DNA of 64,000 nucleotides. It comes from Fennellomyces sp. T-0311. Its lineage: Eukaryota > Mucoromycota > Mucoromycetes > Mucorales > Lichtheimiaceae. A program made the translations under genes and the position numbers. Positions 39,542 to 51,237 of this stretch are shown one piece after another. The stretch covers positions 186,001 to 250,000 of the forward strand of contig JALLLT010000055.1 of NCBI GenBank assembly GCA_025266875.1, read 5' to 3'. The notes under the pieces are model-generated. The model ran no database searches. It was not told the origin of the DNA and worked only from the letters and a program-made list of their open reading frames with translations. How positions within the stretch are numbered: position 1 is the first letter of the stretch; every line of letters begins with the position of its first letter.

Positions 39542-42500
39542 GAATCTTCATGGAAGAAATATAACAGGCATTGCTATTCTAGTGGCGCTTTATTATGTTC
39601 TTGACGCAACTTTTTTTTATCATCACATACAATTTACAATATCGATGCAATTATACAAGTTTCCGTATATCACCCAATGCTATAGTACCTGGCACCATAC
39701 CATGGTATACGTAGTACTTTCTGTTGCTCTGCAGGCTTGACTGGATATATTCGCATGTGTTTACGATATTAGACACATCGGTCACGTATAGCTTTCCTCC
39801 AGTATGGCCGTAGGATTCGGAACCATAACAAATGCCTGCCTTGTTTTGTTCAACACTCTCGTACAAGCGTACCAAGCATAGCAACTTCGCCGTGCCTATA
39901 AAAAGTTAGTATATGTTTCATCATGAGTAGTATACATAACCTTGAAACGAATGAGCGAAATACATCAGTATCTCGCCGAAAAAAGCTCCTACAAATGGAT
40001 TATCTGGAGCTGTTGTCTTATTTGCGTCTTTGTCATATGGAATCAATAATTGCACAAAATCGGCAACTCGTTTCCTTGTCTTTCCTTGAAAGATCTTCGA
40101 GTCGAAGACATTTCCACTGTTATACAACTGAGATCCAATGATAATGTCATCATCGACCACTGGTAATGGGGCACGATTTGACAGTAATTTGCGAGCTACC
40201 AAGAATCTTTTCCAGTACTTTCGTAAGTACAATCGCAAGTTCCATTTTGAATAGTGGCTGATTTTTTTGGGAGATGGTGTCACGATGTTCCATATCTGTG
40301 CCTCCTGAGTGCCGTCACCAATTTGATGGTATGAGCCACTCGTCTTCTCACCAGTTTCCTTTGGATGTGCTTTCTGGTAGTCGCGGCATGCGGCTAGACG
40401 GAACATTTCATTTTCTGCATTTGCCTTAGGGCATTGTTTGTTCTTGATCCGTCGACTTATCGTTCCTACCTTACGTTCCATTGACCTTGTACTGTACGCC
40501 CTTGGTGGTCCACGTGTTCTGGTGACGTTGGGCAGGTGCTGTAAAAGATGTATGACTGATGTATACAAGTTGTTTGGAACGCTCTCGCGTGCGAACAAAT
40601 GCCATTCCCTTAAGCATCTAAATTAAAAGGTTAGCATGATCTTATCATACTAGTTAGTGAGCCACTTGCATTTCCATTTCTTCTATGTCCTCGCCGTCTA
40701 TCTCCCATTGCAATGCTAACCCGCAAGCCGTTATAAGCGATATGAATGCACTAACACCTTCTTCTGTGCAGTTGTCACTGTCAACGAAACATTCTAGTAG
40801 TAAAGTTGGACCAGCGTATAGGAGCATGTCAATCCAGTCAACAGACCGCGCGTGTTTAGGTTTACTGAAAACATCTACACCAAATTCAATTGTTAATTGA
40901 TGGGCTTTAAGATTTTATGGGTTATATTATATTATATGACATACCGACAAGTCTTCCTTCAAATGTTGCAGGTAAATGGCGGGCAGATTTTAAGATGGCA
41001 GCGCTAATGTTCTTTCGAACACTGGAAGTGAGCGTAAAAGGGGTCCCACTGTCGATTGCAGTCATGTTTCAGATCTGTGGTCCCACATTTGCTCCAAACA
41101 AATGCAATTCGTCTAAGCCAAAGAAATATGGAGCATGAAAGAAATCGAGTTCTGTAAATGGGGTTGGACCTCGAATTCCAGGAACCTATATCCATGCTGT
41201 TAATGTCATATGAAAATATCATATAGCGTATATAATTCTTACCCCGTTTTCATTCGTAAAATGAGACACGTCGCGTTCAGGATACGGTTCAACTGTTCCA
41301 GGAAAGTAACGACCATAACCGGAACCATCATTGGGACTAGGTAAGCGGACAGTTCGGATGGTACAGATACGACAGCCATTAGTCGCCTGATGTCCTTCAT
41401 GGTTACACAGTAACGAGCTTCCTGGAGAATCTCCAGTAGCGACTAATAAGTGTGCTTTGGCTGTCACAGTAACTCCATCGGTTCCTAGCACGGTAATCCC
41501 AGTACTCTCCAAAGACTTCAACTCCTCTATCAGCGGAGAAAGCAAGGAAAACACGTTCTTGGTCTTAGCAGAAACTGGCATGACCGCAAGTTGAATCATG
41601 TTTTGATCTAAGTACCTATACTAGAAGTGTAAGTAAGCAGAGACTTTCCTGAGTCGCTATACAAACCTTTCTGTCGGCGGGAGATTGAATATAACGATGT
41701 TAACAAGCGTTAGCGAAACTGAGCTTCATTTAAAAGGTCCGAACCCGTCCACGAAGACCCCCAATGCAAGGTCATACTGTGCAGTAAACAACTCCTTCTG
41801 TCTCTCCCGAGCGCTCCCATCGAATATATCTGACATAGGTTCATTGGTGGTATGGTGTCGTTCGGATAATCGACCTAGTTTTTTCCTTGATTCTGATCTA
41901 GCAAGCAATAGTGCAAGCTGGTCTTTCAATGGGAGGTACGTCATGACCGAAAGAGGAGTGCCATTGTCGTCATATCGCATTGTGCCACATACTTTGCATT
42001 TGTCGTCGTCGTCATTAGGAAATAGCATGCATTCCTTTGGGCATAGATGGTACTGGATTGGGGTAACTGGAAAGCATTTCTCCATTTGTCTCTCAGTTGT
42101 TGAAGGCGATGGTAAACTGTGATATTCTCAAATAAGATCAGACGTGAAAGTGCGAGACCGAATTAAAGATGTTTTTATTAATGACAAACTACTCAGATAT
42201 TTATATTGTTGAAGCGGTCGGGATGAACGCTTCTTGGTGATGTTCCTAATCCATGTTTAGGCGGCGATATAGGACGAGCGTCCTGTTAAGTAACTTATCC
42301 ATGTTTCGGGTAAACTCGATGAGTCCTTTGATGTCCTAATCTAGATCAAATTATCAAATCCTGAGGTCACAAAATTTTTTCCAGGTCATGACTTTTTGAG
42401 ACCCAGTATATAGATATCCTACGATATCATTGGTTTAAACAATTGATATCTCTAGATATTTATTGTCGAGGTCACCAGTGCAAAAGGCATACTGCCTGAC

Positions 42501-43140
42501 GAGCGGCATAAACGGTTATTGCATAAAGTGCTTAGTTCTCAGTTTCATGTCAAAGCTCATGGGCGAGCATTGCGATTGTAGTTACTGTGATGGGATGATT
42601 ACCATAATTGAATCTTAATCATCGTAAGCGTTAACGGCGACAAAGCTTTATGGGAGGCACAGGTATTTTGCAGTTAAGCAGCGATTCAAATTCCTGACGA
42701 TGGTATGGTGACGCTGTCTGTATGGGTCGATGATACAATCTGCACGATGCAGCAGCTTACTCCACGCGCAATAGCAACAATGTCGTCACAATGTAATATC
42801 CAATTATATGTGCATAAAGCAGCGTCATTAAAGTGTATTCAAGAAAAAAATTTAAAAAGAAAATCTATGTCTAATATTGAGAAACCTTGAGAAGAATGAG
42901 GTGGTCGGCAGGGCACAGCAAAAAAGAGATGGCAAAGAGGTACGTCAAGCAGGGCAAGATAAGCGAGCACGGCAAAAAGTAACGGCAAAGGCCGCAGCGA
43001 GCAGAGAGACAACCAGGCAACGATCACCAGGCAGCAAGTCAAATGGGAGGCAGGACAAGTGAATGGGACGAACCAAAAGAAAAGTAAGGTGGGTAGTTGG
43101 GGAGGCAACATGAGAACGAAACAAGACGGCGACAGTAAGA

Positions 43141-45942
43141 TCAATCTTCAAAAAATGAAGACATATTCTTCGAAATCCAGTCGAACGAAACATCTTTTGT
43201 TGACTTTTTCAAGTCATACCGTTGCAAAACGTCTTGAACAGGATTGGTTTCGGATACTTCGGCTTTGATTCGTTTGATGATGCGGTTTCTTCTGCAGAAG
43301 AACTGATTTTCGCTAGGTTCTTCGCGCCACCTTTTTTTGTACTTTTTTTCGAGATCGTCAACCTTGGGCAGGCGTGTTTTTCCGCCGTTTGGCAGATCAA
43401 CCACTAACCCCTCAAAGAACTCGCACCACAAGGTCTTGAACGTTTCCACCCCTCGACACATCTTGTACTTTGGAATCGGCTGTGGCGATTCTTCTGCTGA
43501 TGGTGGTGGGAGCGTCACAGGGTTTGTTCCTGTTGTTGTTGTGCATGTTGCAGTTGCTGTTGTCGGGGACGATGCTGCTGCTGCCGAGGCCGACGGTGTT
43601 GATGTTGTTGCTGTTGATGCAGGGAACGACGACGATGATGATGATGTTGTTGTAGGAAACAATGGTGTTGCTGTTACTGTTGCTGCTACAGAGGGATCTG
43701 TATGCTGTTGTTGCTGCTGAGCCTGGTGCTGTTGCTGTTGATTGATATTAAGCGAAAAGCTCAATGAAGTACGACCGCACACAAGATCTTGCCATTGTTG
43801 GATAGCATTTTGGATATCGTGCGATTGTTGACCGAGTTGAGCAAGAGGTTGGAGAGAAGTAAGCAGACCGGCGAGCGAGTTGATAAATTCGTTTTGCTTT
43901 TGAAATTGTAGAGCGATTTGCTGTTGTAGAACGCCAAGTCTGCTCTCGATGATCGGTACAGCCCTCTGTAGCAACAATTCACTTGGCTCAACTTCCACGT
44001 CCAAAGCATCATTCACATCACTAGCAATAGTTGATACAGTAAGTTAACCATAGTAATTAAAGCTATTCATCACATACCTTTCGAACTGCAAGTACAGGTC
44101 GTCTTGGAAAAGTGGATCTTTCCAAACGAAATGGTGTGGGTACTGCTTCTTCATAAGGACAGAGTCCTGCAGAAATACAATCCGAAGTTGCTCTAGCAAC
44201 TTTAAAAACCCATCCGCCGCAAGCGACGATTGTTCCACATTTCCACTGTCTAAGCGCTGGCGCCAAGTATCGACCCACGGGTACACCTTCCGACAAAGTT
44301 CAATAGGAGGAGTGACAGTCGCACGTGGTAGGTAATATTGGCCTGCTTCGCGAGTAAAACCTGCGAGTGTTCGTAATGCTTCTCTTGGGATATTGGTCAA
44401 GTACTTCTTCGACAATGCGTTGCTGTTCCACCGGCCCAAACGTTGGATTGCTGCTTCACTAGTGCCCAAAACTTCTGCCATCCGTGCCCCTGACCCACGC
44501 ATCGCGTGTGTTTTCGCCTTCGAGTGCAAGCCGACCTCCTTGAATGCTGCACTAATTGCTGCTAAGTGCGCTGGATACAATAACTCTGCGGTGTTGTCAT
44601 TGCCCGAGGATTTGATGAGTTTGAGCCGGTACCAATCCTTGTTTGTATTTAAATTTGGAAACTGCTCGCCGCGTACATGCCACCGACAAAAGAGGTATGT
44701 TGAAAGGATCATTTGTGGACAAATCTGAACCTTGGCATTTCTGAGACAAGCAGCAAATTCGACACGGCCCTCCTGGTTGGTTTTTCCTTGCAACAGAACC
44801 ATAATCAATGCATGGCACTCAGTGACACCTTCGTTCTCCAGCAACATGGTCTGTAAATCGGCAAACTCCATCTTTCGAACGCTTTCGCCACGTAGCAAAC
44901 CGTAATGAGCGAGCAAAAACGAGGTGCAGTTTCGTAATCCTTCCGCCGTGTTTTTGCCAAAAAAGTAGTCAACCATAACCTTCATCTCCTCGGTTGTTGT
45001 GTATCCATCTGCAATCGTGCCCGCGCCTCTATCATCATATCGCTCGCGCTTCAAAGTGCTTTCTTGGTACTTTAGCTTCCTCACCAAAGCTTGAACATAG
45101 GGTCCGCGGGGATGAGGTCGGGAAAAGCAGCCGTCTTTCTCGATTTGCGTTGTATAAAGGTCGACAAGAGAGTTGATGTATGCAAGAACGGTGGCAAGAC
45201 CAACCCTTTTTTCTTCATTGGGAGGCATACGAGATAAGACGGCATCGGCGGCAGCATCCACACCGGCAGCAGCAAACATGGTAGCGGTAGTATTGATCAG
45301 GGGAGCAGCAGAGGATGATGATGATGTGGCAGAGGGGGGCGACGAAATCACAGTGGCGTTCGGAGGAGGAGGAGAGTCGGTCGACATGGTAACGGCAGCG
45401 GCGGCAGCCTCAGCAGCAAGTTCGGTGAAGTGTGTTTCTTGGGCAGCAGCGGCAGCAAATGGTTCTGGAGTGGTGGTGGCAGGCAAAACCTTCTTTCTTC
45501 CCGGCTTCCGCTTTTCACGCAAAACAACCTATTAGACATGTAAGTGACTCTATTCCACACGAAGATGATAAACAGAAAACTATACCTCTTCGACCAGAAA
45601 AAGATGAATTTTCGCATCATCGACAATTTGGTTGGTATGGTCTGGGGGACAGCGGCGGGCACACCATCGCAGGAATTCTTCTTGCTTTGGCGTGTATGAC
45701 TTGTTTGTGTTTATGGCTCTTGTCGCCTTGGCCTCTTCAAAGGTTCGTTGACCAGCCCTTGCAGCATCATAAGCATAGCTTGCTTGTTGATTGAAGTACT
45801 GCGGTTGGAAATACGTTCCGTTCTGTTGGAGAGGGGGAGGAAGAGGAAGGCCAGGCAATGGTACGCCACCACTGCTACTGCCCACGCCACTTCCCTGGGG
45901 GACAGCGGCAGGGTTGCGACCATGACCATTTCCTCGTGCCAT
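43141..45942 (-). CDS. Crypton tyrosine recombinase with C-terminal GCR1_C domain
   Basis: Three exons (45942..45586, 45528..44078, 44020..43141) give 895 aa without internal stops. Residues 1-100 are Gly/Pro-rich. A Lys-rich and Ala-rich linker follows. The recombinase domain (about 230-520) shows the expected catalytic set: Arg in GLLRGES (about 332), Lys in LLQGKTNQEGR (about 368), H-x-x-R in THAMRGSGARM (460-463) and the nucleophile Tyr in SKKYLTNIP (about 495), with the LGRW motif before it. The C-terminal part has a coiled-coil/Gln-rich stretch and a GCR1_C DNA-binding domain (YKMCRGVETFKTLW.. KKYKKRWREEPSENQFFCRR). Start chosen at MARGNGHG; the frame is open further upstream. The gene looks intact, so the element may be active. 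Confidence 0.9.
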
Positions 45943-45967
45943 TTTGATATTAATGAGTGAGAGTAAA

Positions 45968-45998
45968 AAAAAGTTTGACAAAGTTTGACAAAGTTTGA
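45968..45998. repeat. Short tandem repeat in the Crypton 5' region
   Basis: Three copies of a 10-nt unit (GTTTGACAAA) lie about 30 nt upstream of the recombinase start codon. They could be regulatory or part of the recombination site. Confidence 0.6.
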
Positions 45999-46605
45999 CA
46001 GGAACAAGGAACAAGAAACAAATAGGCTTGCAGAGCCGCACACACAAATAAACTCACAGACGGTCATTGAATATTGTTTCAGAATATTGGAATTAGGTCA
46101 CCGCCAAGCGGGTGACCTGGGTCATGACCCACACAGCAGCCTCAATGATATTCCCCAAGTAGTTTTTGACAGATGTTGGCAGAAACTGGACCAATGGATG
46201 ACGTACGGTTGGTGCCGTCGAAAGAACGAATAGAATGGATGTGTCTGAGACTGAAACAAGAAGGCATTCTCTGTGGGAAGGTGTAGGATACGACATAAAC
46301 ACAGATGCTCTAGTTATGAACACGTTAGCTTTTAAGAGGTCTTAGAGCGCGTTCAGATAACCAAAAAAATCGATTTTTTACCATTTTAAATGGCGAAAAT
46401 TAATTCTGGGCGAAATCAATTTTTTTGTTGCGTTTGGGACGCCATTTCAAAAGTGATTATAGAGAGTTTAGGGGGTTCTGAAAAATCCATTTTTCAGAAT
46501 GCTCTTCCAAATTGGGAACATCGTCTGTCTTCAAAAAAAAGAGTGATGAACGTCACTGATATTGTAATTGCTGTAACACAAGTCGGTTGAAATACTAAAG
46601 TGACA

Positions 46606-48091
46606 ATGGCTTGTAAACTGTTTTTTTGTACGCTTTTTTCTGCTTGTTCTTCCTTTCTCTTACCATTATTATCGATGTCACTTCTCTACCACGCTGCTCA
46701 GCAATACTTGGCCGCGCATGCCCGCCGCCTAGTAGAAATCGGAACGGATCAACGCAGAGAGACATTTGACCTTACCAAATACTCGACTGAAGAGTGTCGA
46801 TTCAACTTTCGGTTTACACATCACCAAGTATGCTGCTTAATTATTATGTTACAAAGCTATATGAGTTATATTCATTCAGTTATACTTTTAGCTTCGAGAA
46901 ATTATGGAGGTGATGGAGCTCCCCCATGAGTTTTCTTTCCGGGAAGATGAGAACGATACCAGGCACATCGTTCGTGTTTCTCACGAAGAAGCGTTGTGCC
47001 TTTGTTTGCGTCGATTAGCGTATCCATCGCGATATAGCGACCTGAAGCAAATGTTCCATCGCCCTCCGTCCACTTTATCTGTTATTTTTAATGGAGTTAT
47101 AGATTATATCTATAATAAATACGCCGGTCTGTTAGAGTTTACGGACTCTCAGTTTACCAAGGAGCGTATGCAGTACTTTGCTGATGCCATTCGTGCAAAA
47201 GGTATGAAAAACAGCTCATTATATATTAGATAAAATGTTTAAGACATAGAGTGCAAATTGTCATTAACAATTGTATAGGCGCTCCTTATAATAATTGCAT
47301 CGGGTTCATCGATGGCACTGTGCGAGGTATCTGCCGACCTGTCGAGCTTCAGGAGCTTGTATACAATGGCCACAAGGTTGAAGAGCACTTAAGCTGTTTT
47401 GGTTTAAGAAATTGTATGGTTTGCTAACTGGAAAGCACATGAATCTATCTAGCATAAACATGCTTTGAAATACCAGGCATTAGTCACACCAGATGGTATA
47501 ACTTCGGCCTTCTATGGACCTGTCACTGGTGCCAGACACGACGGCTATCTCCTGACGGAGTCAGGCATCCTCGACATCTTCGACGAACGCCTCAACTTTC
47601 CCGACGGAAGCAAGTTTGTTGTCTATGGCGATTTGGCATATCGTCGGCATGCAAACCTACTGGCGCCTCATCGGCTTGTAGCAAGTAAGTTATCAATTCT
47701 CTACTTATCTTTTATTCCATGAGCAATTAACTTGAATATATTAATATATTAAAAAGACGATGAAAGAAGTCCAGAAGTGCGAGAAAACAACAGCATGAAG
47801 AAGATTCGAATTGCAGTGGAGTGGGAGTTTGGACGAACAGTTAACTTGTTCGCGTTCAACGACTTCCACAAGACACAGAAGCTACTACTTAGTCCTGTTG
47901 GGAAGTATTACGTTGTTTCCGTTCTTTTTAAGAACATCAAGGTTTGCATGGGAGAGGGCCAGGCATGTCATTACTTCGCCATCAACCCGCCAACATTGCA
48001 AGAGTATCTTGCATCAGCAAACCTTCGTCCGGTGTCGGATATCCCGACAAACTACGACGAGTACGATGACCTTGAGGAAGACAGCCAGTAG
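46606..48091 (+). CDS. PIF/Harbinger DDE transposase (inner element)
   Basis: Five exons (46606..46827, 46892..47201, 47279..47376, 47453..47684, 47757..48091). The protein cuts and pastes the element through an RNase-H-fold nuclease. Catalytic acidic residues sit in GFIDGT (D1), VYGDLAYRR (D2) and AVEWEFGR (E). The motifs YNGHK..ALKYQALVTPDG and GPVTGARHDGY are typical of the family. Intron 3 has a weak donor (GTTGAA) but must be removed to keep the GHK-HALKYQ junction. The start could also be the ATG at 46675. No internal stop is seen, so it may be functional. Confidence 0.85.
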
Positions 48092-48137
48092 CAATTTTTT
48101 TTTATAAAATGTATTTAAGCTTCTAAGTAGCTGTGTA

Positions 48138-49227
48138 CTAATGAAGGAGTGAAATAAGCTCGGAAACCTGTTGTTCTAGGCGAGCAATCCTCTGACTGGA
48201 ATCCTCTTTATGAACTCGTAGTTCCTCTCGTAGTTGCTTCACTTCTTCTTCAGACTTCAAGATTGCATTTAGAAATGCATCTCGTTCTGAACGAAGGTGA
48301 CAAAGTTCTGATCGTACAAGGAGAAATTTACCATCCTTCCTTGTAAGAAGATCTGAACTGTCACCAGTAGGAATAGCTACATCGCCAGAAGCGTTTTCAT
48401 CGTCGAGGTCGATGGCACCACCATCTGAAACAAGGGGCGCCTTGTCCTGCTTTCTGCGCTTGGCACGGCTATGACGATCCATTGCGGCACCTCTTAGCTT
48501 TTTCTCTTGCCGCGCCTTCGTCTTTTTCGCACCTTCTTTCTGCAGCTTTTTCTCTTCGTCCGCTACCTCTTTGGCAAGCAACTAAGTATATTAAATAAGT
48601 ATATGCATAAAACAAACTTATAAAAAGTAATGTTTTAATGCCTAGCAGCTCTTACCACAGAAAGCAATTCAATGCATTTTTCCTGCAAAGGAGTACAGCC
48701 AGTAACAATGCCACTCGAAACTACGAGGAGCTCCTGCCTCTTCTGCTCTTTTTTCTGAAGAGCGAGAATACGAGCAGAGCAGTACGTTCCTGTGACCTGC
48801 TTTGTCACGCCAGCCTCAATCAATGGCATGATTCGCACATTGACATTGGCAGCGACCTGTTCCCAGGTACTGATGACAGAGCCATGCTTGGCATTGAATG
48901 GCTGCAGTTCCAATGTCTCCTCGATCAGGGTGATGTCAAGTTTGTCTGATGGCGAGACATTCCTGCGTTTCGCCTTGGTGGTCCCATCAGGCTGCTCCTC
49001 TTGCTGAGCTACGATAACTGCAGCTTGTGCAATATCGTCGAGATCCTCACGGGGCACAAACGCCTCAATGGCCTCGGGATCAGTGACTTCACGCTATTTA
49101 CATTATATGTAAGCAAATAGGAACGTGTATTTTCGGTCTACAAACATACTCTGGAGGGCTCATTTCGTGCAGTTGGGACAAGTCCCAAAGACATAGGGGT
49201 CTCATTGATAAAGTTGATGTTGAACAT
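48138..49227 (-). CDS. MYB/SANT-like partner protein of the inner Harbinger
   Basis: Three exons (49227..49150, 49093..48656, 48581..48138) encode 319 aa. The middle part resembles the MYB/trihelix DNA-binding partner of Harbinger elements, with a W-centred helix (ISTWEQVAANVN) and a second helix with GTYCSARI. A basic nuclear-localisation-like stretch follows (RHSRAKRRKQDK), and the C-terminus is a leucine-rich coiled coil (LVRSELCHLRSERDAFL..). In this superfamily the partner brings the transposase to the nucleus and to the ends. It is divergent from the outer element's partner. Overlap of function with the transposase is inferred from position. Confidence 0.7.
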
Positions 49228-49862
49228 TGTCTTAAAAGATTCGAGAAGAAGAAAAGTAAACAAACTGAAAATTTGACAGCTCTCAAATGTCGGTAGTCTA
49301 GGTAATTAGGCCATCTCCTTTCTATTGGGTCGGTAGAAATGTTTGCCTTCTATTTCATATTCCGTTTCTGGAAGACATTTTTCAGAACGCGTTCTGAAAA
49401 GTACAATCTCTTTTTGGATTATGTAACACGAATTTCCTTTTACACATTCTGAAAAATGGATTTTTCAGAACGCCCTAAACTCTCTTATGAGAGCCAAAAT
49501 TTGATTTTTTGAGAATCAGCTCAGACCTGCTTTTTTTGTGAAAATCAATTCTATGCACATTTTCCCACATTCAGCAACCCATAAAAAATTATGCACGTCC
49601 ACTCTAAAATTTACGATATATCTTTAAACAAAAAGCTTATATGTTACGACTACCATGAAAGCATGTGCAAAAGTGGTAAACACATATCGCTTTATATATA
49701 TGTTCTATCAAGAATTATAAAAACAAAGAAATGGACCTTTTCATTTGAAAGGTTTTCATATTGAGTACGTAAGCAGGAATAAGCCGGGATCATTAATATG
49801 CACAGTAAATCTGTGTAAAGCTTCTTCTTTCTCATACTTTTTCTTACATTTTATTTTTTATT

Positions 49863-51151
49863 ATGGAACAAGAAACTCTCCTCGAAGCCGCAAGACTAGC
49901 TGGAGTTTGGTACACCAACCAATTCCTGGACAAGGACGTGAGACATCCAGATCCCAACGAAGGCAAAGCCTATGTTACAAAGCTCTTGGCTGGAAGCAAC
50001 AGTGTCTTTTTTGAGCAGTCCCGTATGAGCAAAGTCGCGTTCCGTACGTTAATCAAGAACCTCAAAAGGCACGGAATGAAGGACACCAGACGTAGCACGG
50101 TTGAGGAGCAATTTTTTGTTTTCCTGTACATTGTCAATAATGCAGTAGGCAACCGCGCCGCTCAGCATAGATTTGGACATTCTGGTTCGACTATCTCAGA
50201 TTACTTTCATAAGTCTCTGAAAGCAATGCACTCCTTTGCCTGTACTCTCCTGATCCAGCCCAATGGAAATGATGTCCCCAAGGAGATTGCCAGTGAAACA
50301 AGGTTCTCACCATTCTTTAACGATTGTATTGGCGCCATCGATGGTACACATATCCCTGCTATGGTGAAAGGTATGCCAATGCTGCCTTTTGTAAACCGTA
50401 AAGGCTTTACGTCGCAGAACTGCTTAATTGCATGCAGCTTTGACTTGCAATTTGTTTACGTACTTGCTGGCTGGGAGGGATCAGCTCATGACAGCCAACT
50501 TCTAGCAGCAGCACAACAGAAGGATGAACTTGTTGTGCCTCCTGGCAAATACTACCTTGGTGATGCAGGATTCGCGTTGACAACTGAGATGATGACACCG
50601 TACAGAGGAGTCCGTTATCATCTTCGCGAATGGGAGCAAGGAAAGCGACGGTATGTAAATGTATATACCTGTGGTTGAGTTGTTAATGTGCTGAATAAGA
50701 ATCCTCAATTAACTTTCATAGTCCACGGAATAAAGAGGAGCTTTTCAATTTGCGTCATGCATCGTTACGCAATGCTGTTGAGCGCATCTTTCGTATCTTA
50801 AAAAAGCGATTCCCAATCCTTACAAAAATGAATGAATATCCATTCGACAGTCAAGTAAGAGACTAACCTCCACCCCAGATATAGATATCTCATATTAATA
50901 TTTTAATTCAGGTTGATCTTGTTACGGCTCTCTGTGGATTACAAAATTTTATTCGCCTAACAGACGGGCAGGATAAGATTGAAAGGAGATACATAAGAAA
51001 GGAGCTTGCCAAGCGCAAAAATAACCAACGAGTGTCTGATGGGCCTATATCCAAAGAAGAGAGATCCGATGTCTGTAAAGATGCCAAGGAGATGCGTAAC
51101 AGAATCGCCACTGCTATGTGGGACAAGTATTCACAAAAGAAAAGGACATAA
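49863..51151 (+). CDS. PIF/Harbinger DDE transposase (outer element)
   Basis: Three exons (49863..50650, 50722..50854, 50912..51151) encode 386 aa. Helix-turn-helix-like N-terminal part (about 60-140), then the DDE_Tnp_4 nuclease: GAIDGTHI (D1), YLGDAGF (D2) and NAVERIFRILKKRFP (E). The residues between, such as NRKGFTSQNCLIACSFD and GWEGSAHDSQLL, fit canonical plant and fungal Harbinger enzymes. Both introns have good borders and phases. It looks intact. It converges on the MYB-like partner gene, with about 85 bp between the stop codons. Confidence 0.92.
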
Positions 51152-51237
51152 AATCCCATCCAAATCGTTTATTGTTGTTCTCGCTCTCTCAGTGCTACTA
51201 TTAAAGTAAACAAGGTTTTACAGTATTCTAAAACGAC

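Larger units (their letters stand above)
42351..46158 (-). mobile_element. Crypton DNA transposon
   Basis: A 3.8-kb insertion inside the solo LTR, delimited by comparison with the intact LTR copy. It encodes a tyrosine recombinase with a GCR1_C domain and no DDE transposase or reverse transcriptase. The join leaves only an AA overlap and no longer target duplication, as expected for recombinase-mediated integration. Both ends carry AGGTCA-type motifs: GAGGTCAC and CAGGTCATGAC at the left (42364-42396), AGGTCACC..GGGTGACCT and GGGTCATGACCC at the right (46095-46130). Confidence 0.88.
42118..46295 (-). mobile_element. Solo LTR split by a Crypton
   Basis: Minus-strand solo LTR: its 3' part is 42118-42350 (233 bp) and its 5' part is 46159-46295 (137 bp). 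Together they make 370 bp, the exact length of the uninterrupted copy at 60216-60585, with only about four visible differences, mostly C/T. The LTR starts TGTCGTATCC and ends ATATCACA. It is flanked by the direct repeat TAAAC (42113-42117 and 46296-46300), the target duplication made on entry into the CACTA exon. Confidence 0.92.
46457..49485 (+). mobile_element. Inner PIF/Harbinger DNA transposon, nested in the outer one
   Basis: Terminal inverted repeats of about 40 nt start AGAGAGTTTAGGG and run into GTTCTGAAAAATCCA; the right end (about 49447-49485) is its complement with few differences. Both sides are flanked by TAT, an apparent 3-bp target duplication. The arms contain their own small palindrome (TTCTGAAAAATCCATTTTTC). 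It carries a transposase (+, 46606-48091) and a MYB-like partner (-, 48138-49227), different in sequence from the outer pair, so it belongs to a separate Harbinger lineage. Confidence 0.85.

Noticed and set aside
39560..39600. TAGTG near 39575 as the terminal repeat of the CACTA element
   Set aside because: A five-base match alone is not evidence, and no matching end was found near 53.3 kb.
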